A stretch of 64,000 nucleotides of DNA from Flaviaesturariibacter aridisoli (GTDB lineage Bacteria; Bacteroidota; Bacteroidia; Chitinophagales; Chitinophagaceae): positions 1 through 64,000 of the forward strand of contig NZ_SKFH01000017.1 in NCBI RefSeq assembly GCF_004343705.1, in the 5' to 3' direction. The translations under genes and the position numbers were made by a program. Shown piece by piece: positions 59,985 to 64,000 of the stretch (positions are counted from its first letter, which is position 1; every line of letters begins with the position of its first letter). The notes beneath the pieces are model-generated. The model searched no databases and was not told where the DNA came from. It worked only from the letters and a program-made list of their open reading frames with translations.

Positions 59985-61271
59985 ATGAAAACTCCCGTCC
60001 GTTACCAGTCGCCCGCGGAAGCGCTTTCCATCGTTCAGTCCGGCCAGCGCGTCTTTGTTCAGGGAAGCGCGCAAACGCCTACCTGCCTGCTGCGGGCGCT
60101 TGCCGCCGAGGCCCCACGCCTGCGGGACGTGGAACTGGTTTTTATTACGGTGTATGGCGACATACACGTGAACCGCCCCGACCTGTCGGAAAGCTTTCGC
60201 CTTAACTCGCTGTTCGTGTCGGCGTCTATTCGCCAGGATGTGGCCGAGGGGCGCGCCGACTATGTGCCGGTATTTCTCAGCGAAATTCCCAACCTGTTCA
60301 ACCAGGGCGTGCTGCCGGTGGACGTGGCGCTGGTGCAGGTGTCGCCGCCCGACGCACATGGCTACTGCTCGCTGGGAGTATCAGTGGACGTAGCCCGTTC
60401 CGCCGTCAACAATGCGCGCTTCGTGGTTGCGCAGGTAAACAGCCATGTGCCGCGCACCCACGGCGACGGCCTCATTCACTCCAGCCGCTTTCATGCGCTG
60501 GTAGAATGCCATGAGCCGCTCTATGAAGCCCGCTTTGGCGACAAGGCGGGACCCGAGGAGGAAAAGATCGGCATCCACATCGCCGGCCTCATCGAAGACC
60601 GCTCTACACTGCAGATGGGCATCGGTGCCATTCCCGACGCCGTGCTCCGCTCGCTTACCGGCCATAAAGACCTGGGCATGCACACAGAGATGTGCTCGGA
60701 CGGCGTCGTTGATCTCTTTGAGCGCGACATCATCAACAACCGCTACAAGAAGATCCATCCCAATAAAGGCGTCGCCGGCTTCGCGCTCGGCACCCGGCGC
60801 CTGTACGATTACGTGGACGACAACCCGGCATTCCAGTTTCTCGACATCGACTATGTAAACGACCCGCACATCATCCGCCGCAACCCGCGGATGGTGGCCA
60901 TCAACAGCGCCATCGAGATCGACCTTACGGGGCAGGTGTGCGCCGACAGCATCGGTACCTACCAATTCAGCGGCGTGGGCGGGCAGATGGACTTTATGCG
61001 GGGCGCGGCCCTCAGCGAGGGCGGCAAACCCATTATCGCGTTGCCATCGCGCACGGCCAAGGGCGTTCCGAGGATCGTGCCTTTCCTCAAGCCCGGCGCC
61101 GGTGTGGTCACCACGCGCGCGCACGTGCACTACGTAGTGACGGAATACGGCATTGCGTATTTATACGGTAAAAACCTGCGGCAGCGCGCCAAAGCCCTCA
61201 TCGGCATCTCCCATCCAAACGACCGCGAAGCGCTCGAGCGGGCCTGCTTCGAACGGTTCAAGGTGTTTTAA
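59985..61271 (+). CDS. acetyl-CoA hydrolase/transferase family protein
   Basis: 428 residues of a CoA-transferase family I enzyme of the Cat1/4-hydroxybutyrate CoA-transferase group. N-terminal domain with GQRVFVQGSAQTPTCLLRAL; C-terminal domain with GIGAIPDAVLRSL, the catalytic-type GMHTEMCSDG with Glu, and VGGQMDFMRGAALSEGGKPI. It exchanges CoA between carboxylic acids (e.g. acetate, succinate or hydroxybutyrate); which pair cannot be decided. Divergent from the FUSC-type gene. It stands alone, with no acyl-CoA genes next to it. Confidence 0.9.
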   Translation: MKTPVRYQSPAEALSIVQSGQRVFVQGSAQTPTCLLRALAAEAPRLRDVELVFITVYGDIHVNRPDLSESFRLNSLFVSASIRQDVAEGRADYVPVFLSEIPNLFNQGVLPVDVALVQVSPPDAHGYCSLGVSVDVARSAVNNARFVVAQVNSHVPRTHGDGLIHSSRFHALVECHEPLYEARFGDKAGPEEEKIGIHIAGLIEDRSTLQMGIGAIPDAVLRSLTGHKDLGMHTEMCSDGVVDLFERDIINNRYKKIHPNKGVAGFALGTRRLYDYVDDNPAFQFLDIDYVNDPHIIRRNPRMVAINSAIEIDLTGQVCADSIGTYQFSGVGGQMDFMRGAALSEGGKPIIALPSRTAKGVPRIVPFLKPGAGVVTTRAHVHYVVTEYGIAYLYGKNLRQRAKALIGISHPNDREALERACFERFKVF

Positions 61272-61761
61272 GGGTTTCTGCTCCAGGAAAGAAGAAAAGG
61301 GGAAGAGGCCACGCATTTGGGCTGGTCTTTTCAATCCATACCGCAAAAAGCGCAATTCATACCGAAACCGCCCCGCGCCGGCTTGCCTTGTATTTATACG
61401 GGGCGGAACCTTGCGTCCGCCACCAGCCTGTGTTTGTGATCGGGCGCGGTCTCTCCGTGGCGTATGGGCCCCGGTAACTTTCATTTGGACAGGTTTGCGA
61501 AAAAAATAACTTTGTCAGTAGTAATCACCCTTTTTCGTTTCCCCAACGCTGATTACGGCGCCAAATTCCGGCGAGAAACCCGTCTGCTGAACCTACTGCA
61601 CCAATCCATCCATATTATTTGCCCGCAGTGGCCCGAAGCCCTGCGCCTCCCCGTTATCCTTTGAATAACTACCGAAAATACCTGCCAGTCGGTATAGGTA
61701 CGCTATGCCCATCCCGGTACTTTCACCGAGTTTTTCGAGACCAACCCTAAACTGTTATACG
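61272..61761. other. 490-bp intergenic region with strong promoter and long leader
   Basis: No credible protein gene; an open frame at 61464-61664 has no family look and overlaps the promoter. The segment contains the perfect promoter at 61484-61514 and then a leader of about 240 bases to the next start codon. No riboswitch or terminator was recognised in the leader. Confidence 0.75.
61484..61514 (+). promoter_or_regulatory. canonical Bacteroidota promoter
   Basis: TTTG at 61484-61487 and TAACTTTG at 61507-61514 with exactly 19 bases between: the best -33/-7 match in the window. It would drive the large secreted protein after a leader of about 240 bases. Confidence 0.8.
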
Positions 61762-64000
61762 ATGAAACGGAGCCTGATCCTGCTGCTTACCTTCTTTGTC
61801 GCCTGCATTGCCCAAGGGCAGACCGTGCAGATCGGAACCATTGATCCCGCCGTCTTCTGCGCCGGGTCTACCCTGAACATACCGTATACGGCGGATGGCG
61901 TCTTTGACGGCGCCAACGTTTTCAGCGCCGAGCTGAGCTCCGCCAACGGTTCATTCGGAAGCCCGGTGACGATCGGTTCCGTGCAGGCTACAGCCTCCGG
62001 CACGATCAGCGCCACCCTTCCTTCCGGCGCGGTCACTGGTAATGGCTACCGCATCCGCGTTGTGGCCTCTAACCCGGTAGTGACCGGTCCCGACAACGGT
62101 CTCAACATCAGTATCAATGCACCGCCGGTGCTCCAGGTGTCCGGCCCAACCACTACCTGCTCGGGCAGCACGGCCACGCTGGTGGCTTCCGGCGCTGGCA
62201 CCTACAGCTGGTCGCCCGCTTTGCTGCCGGCCGACGTGGCCCCGGCCAACGTGCGCATGGCGGTGGGCTTGCGGCTGCTCAAAGCCGGTTACACCGGCTC
62301 CATCATCCGGCTGCGCCGCGCAAGCGACAACGCTGAGATGGACTTCGGCGCTTCCGGTCCGCACCTCGACCTGGATGCCATACACACCTGGCTCGGCGGC
62401 TCGGCCGGCTATTGCGTAAAGCTCTACGACCAGTCGGGCAACGGGCTCGACGAAGTGCAGGCGACGGAAGGTGCCCAGCCCCAGTTCATCGAAAGCAGCC
62501 TGCTCAACAGCCGTCCGGCACTCGTGTTTAACACATCGCAATACATGCAGATGCCTACTTACCTGACGAACCCCTTTACCGTTATCTGCGCCTCGCGGCA
62601 AACCGGCGGCGCGCGTGCCCGCGTACTTTCGTCGGTGAGCAATAACTGGCTCCTCGGCTTCCACGGCGGCCGCCACGGGGATGCTTACTTCGAAGGCTGG
62701 GTACATCTTGATTACAGCATGGCCGCCGACAACAGCATTTACGTGCATACCGGCGCCTCCAACGGCAGCGTGTCGCAGGTGTATGAAAATGGCTCCCTCC
62801 TTTCCAGCAACAGCAATGGCGTGTACCCGCCGTATGGCCTGCAGCTGAACGGCAACGGTTACTACGGCGAGCGTTCGGATTGCGAATTCTACGACATTGT
62901 TGCCTACAATACGGTGTTGTCGCCCGAAGCGCGCAGCAAGGCCGAGAGCAGCATCTGGAATTATTACGTTGCCGCCAACCAGCAGTTCATCAGCCTGTCG
63001 CCGGGCCAATCGGTGCAATACACCGTTACCGGCAACACGCCGGGCTGCAGCAGCGTCAGCCAGACGGTGACCGTTGCCAACAGCGCTATCGGCGATCCCT
63101 CTGTTTTTGGAGACAACCAATGGAATGTATACGCCTGGAATGCCGGCACCTATTACGACAACGGCTCTTCCTGGAACGACAACTATGCCGGTTACTACAC
63201 CGCCCCCGGCCTCAATTTCAACTCGCAGAGCCAATGGGATCCCAACGCTTCCCCATCGAGCGCGCCGGGCTACCAGGGTTGCACTGTAAACAATGATTAC
63301 TTCTCCTGGGCTGCAAAGCGCAAAGGCTTCCCCTGCGGTTATTATAAAATCATACTTCCTTACCACGATTACTATGCGCGCATTAAGATAAACGGGCAAC
63401 AGGTGTATTATTCTTGCTGCGGCAATACCACTGTGTGGACCGGCTATCTCAATGATACCAGTACCGTGGAGCTGGCGATCACCGACGATACCTACAGCTC
63501 GTACGGGGCCCTCAATTTCGAACTCGTACCGGAAATCGGCATCAGCTACCCGTCGGCTACGGCCTCCACGGGATGTAATACGGGCAGCGACCTGACACCG
63601 ACCGTGGTACTGGCGCCCGGTGCACCCGCTGGTTACTTCACGGCCACACCTGCCGGCCTTGTAATCGACAGCCTCACCGGTGTCGTATCCCCATCAAGCA
63701 GTGCTGCCGGTGACTATACGATTTATTACATCGACACCCTGCAGGCCTGCGGCCAGCACGTAGACACGGCCACAACTACACTCAAGATCCGCAACGCCCA
63801 GGGCGATCCTGCGGTCTTCGGCACTAACGCCTGGATCGTATACGGCTGGAACTCCGGTTACTACTATGACATCGGAAATTCCTGGAGTACAAACTATGCC
63901 GGGTACTTCGTCGACTCGTCGCTGAACCACAACTCGCAGAACTTCTGGCCTTACTGGACGTCGCCTTCCGACGCCCCGGGCTGGCAGGGCTGCCCCATAA
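61762..64000 (+). CDS. large secreted modular surface protein (3' end beyond window)
   Basis: The frame is open from ATG 61762 to the edge, 746 residues so far. Signal peptide (1-19, CIAQGQ), beta-rich Ig-like domains (to about 155), then about residues 155-400 a lectin-type domain with the opening of arabinofuranosidase B-like proteins (MAVGLRLLKAGYTGSIIRLR, then KLYDQSGNGLDEVQATEGAQ). Next comes GDPSVFGDNQWNVYAWNAG (from base 63091) with a Cys-rich PA14-like part (GFPCGYYKIILPYHDYYARI), and a second copy of the module from base 63802. A T9SS tail is expected outside the window. Probably an adhesin or glycan-binding surface protein. Confidence 0.82.
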   Translation, partial: MKRSLILLLTFFVACIAQGQTVQIGTIDPAVFCAGSTLNIPYTADGVFDGANVFSAELSSANGSFGSPVTIGSVQATASGTISATLPSGAVTGNGYRIRVVASNPVVTGPDNGLNISINAPPVLQVSGPTTTCSGSTATLVASGAGTYSWSPALLPADVAPANVRMAVGLRLLKAGYTGSIIRLRRASDNAEMDFGASGPHLDLDAIHTWLGGSAGYCVKLYDQSGNGLDEVQATEGAQPQFIESSLLNSRPALVFNTSQYMQMPTYLTNPFTVICASRQTGGARARVLSSVSNNWLLGFHGGRHGDAYFEGWVHLDYSMAADNSIYVHTGASNGSVSQVYENGSLLSSNSNGVYPPYGLQLNGNGYYGERSDCEFYDIVAYNTVLSPEARSKAESSIWNYYVAANQQFISLSPGQSVQYTVTGNTPGCSSVSQTVTVANSAIGDPSVFGDNQWNVYAWNAGTYYDNGSSWNDNYAGYYTAPGLNFNSQSQWDPNASPSSAPGYQGCTVNNDYFSWAAKRKGFPCGYYKIILPYHDYYARIKINGQQVYYSCCGNTTVWTGYLNDTSTVELAITDDTYSSYGALNFELVPEIGISYPSATASTGCNTGSDLTPTVVLAPGAPAGYFTATPAGLVIDSLTGVVSPSSSAAGDYTIYYIDTLQACGQHVDTATTTLKIRNAQGDPAVFGTNAWIVYGWNSGYYYDIGNSWSTNYAGYFVDSSLNHNSQNFWPYWTSPSDAPGWQGCPI

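Noticed and set aside
61464-61664. 66-residue open frame in the intergenic region
   Set aside because: It overlaps the strong promoter, has no start context and no similarity; taken as leader DNA.
61951-63399. 482-residue minus-strand frame
   Set aside because: Opposite the large secreted protein whose plus-strand frame has clear domains and signal peptide.

Overview
The window reads as chromosome of a high-GC member of the Bacteroidota, most likely the Chitinophagaceae (Chitinophagia). The support is direct: many genes are preceded by the Bacteroidota -7 promoter element TAnnTTTG, often within 3 to 30 bases of the start codon; there are SusC/TonB-dependent receptors with CarboxypepD-like N-termini, a type IX secretion (T9SS) sorting tail on an M1 peptidase, many Cys-lipobox lipoproteins, and the linkage rpsM-rpsK-rpsD-rpoA-rplQ followed by carA. 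No tRNA, rRNA, CRISPR array or prophage was seen.

Layout. 1-745 is the end of an IS5-family insertion sequence that has cut the 5' part off a TonB-dependent receptor gene (746-2781). 2.9-5.6 kb holds a possible small RNA and a two-component system (OmpR-type regulator, histidine kinase, single-domain receiver). 5.7-17.7 kb is mixed housekeeping: MpaB-like protein, lipoproteins, a YfcC-type carrier, ClpB, a beta-lactamase-fold protein that has lost its catalytic motif, QueG, an LVIVD lipoprotein, and an ECF sigma factor overlapping a membrane-spanning protein with a beta-barrel-like C-terminus. 17.9-28.7 kb carries an ABC-2 permease, SppA, FolK with a deoxynucleoside kinase, an MFS exporter, an MBL hydrolase, a TerB-like/EcsC-like pair and a CBS protein. 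28.8-40.5 kb has a YciF-like protein with a long low-complexity tail, GcvP, a hemerythrin, a VIT/VWA protein with a SusC-like N-terminus, and an intact TonB-dependent receptor.

40.5-48.7 kb contains a methyltransferase coupled to Rpe, TPR and beta-propeller proteins, a metzincin-like lipoprotein, homogentisate dioxygenase and others. 48.8-52.9 kb is the infA-rpmJ-rpsM-rpsK-rpsD-rpoA-rplQ ribosomal cluster; its four later gaps are unusually long (167-214 bp) and each is filled with repeat or hairpin sequence. 53-61.3 kb has a DUF2167 protein, CarA, a T9SS-exported M1 aminopeptidase, AroQ, a FUSC-type membrane protein and a CoA-transferase. The right edge is the start of a large secreted protein with a strong promoter, an arabinofuranosidase-like lectin domain and a repeated GDPxVFG module.

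No single large undescribed operon stands out. The strongest unexplained signals are the intergenic repeat families (often arranged as facing inverted arms around terminators and inside the ribosomal operon), two promoter-to-terminator intervals that look like small RNA genes, the SusC-VIT-VWA hybrid, the pseudo-beta-lactamase, the sigma/barrel pair and the GDPxVFG surface protein.
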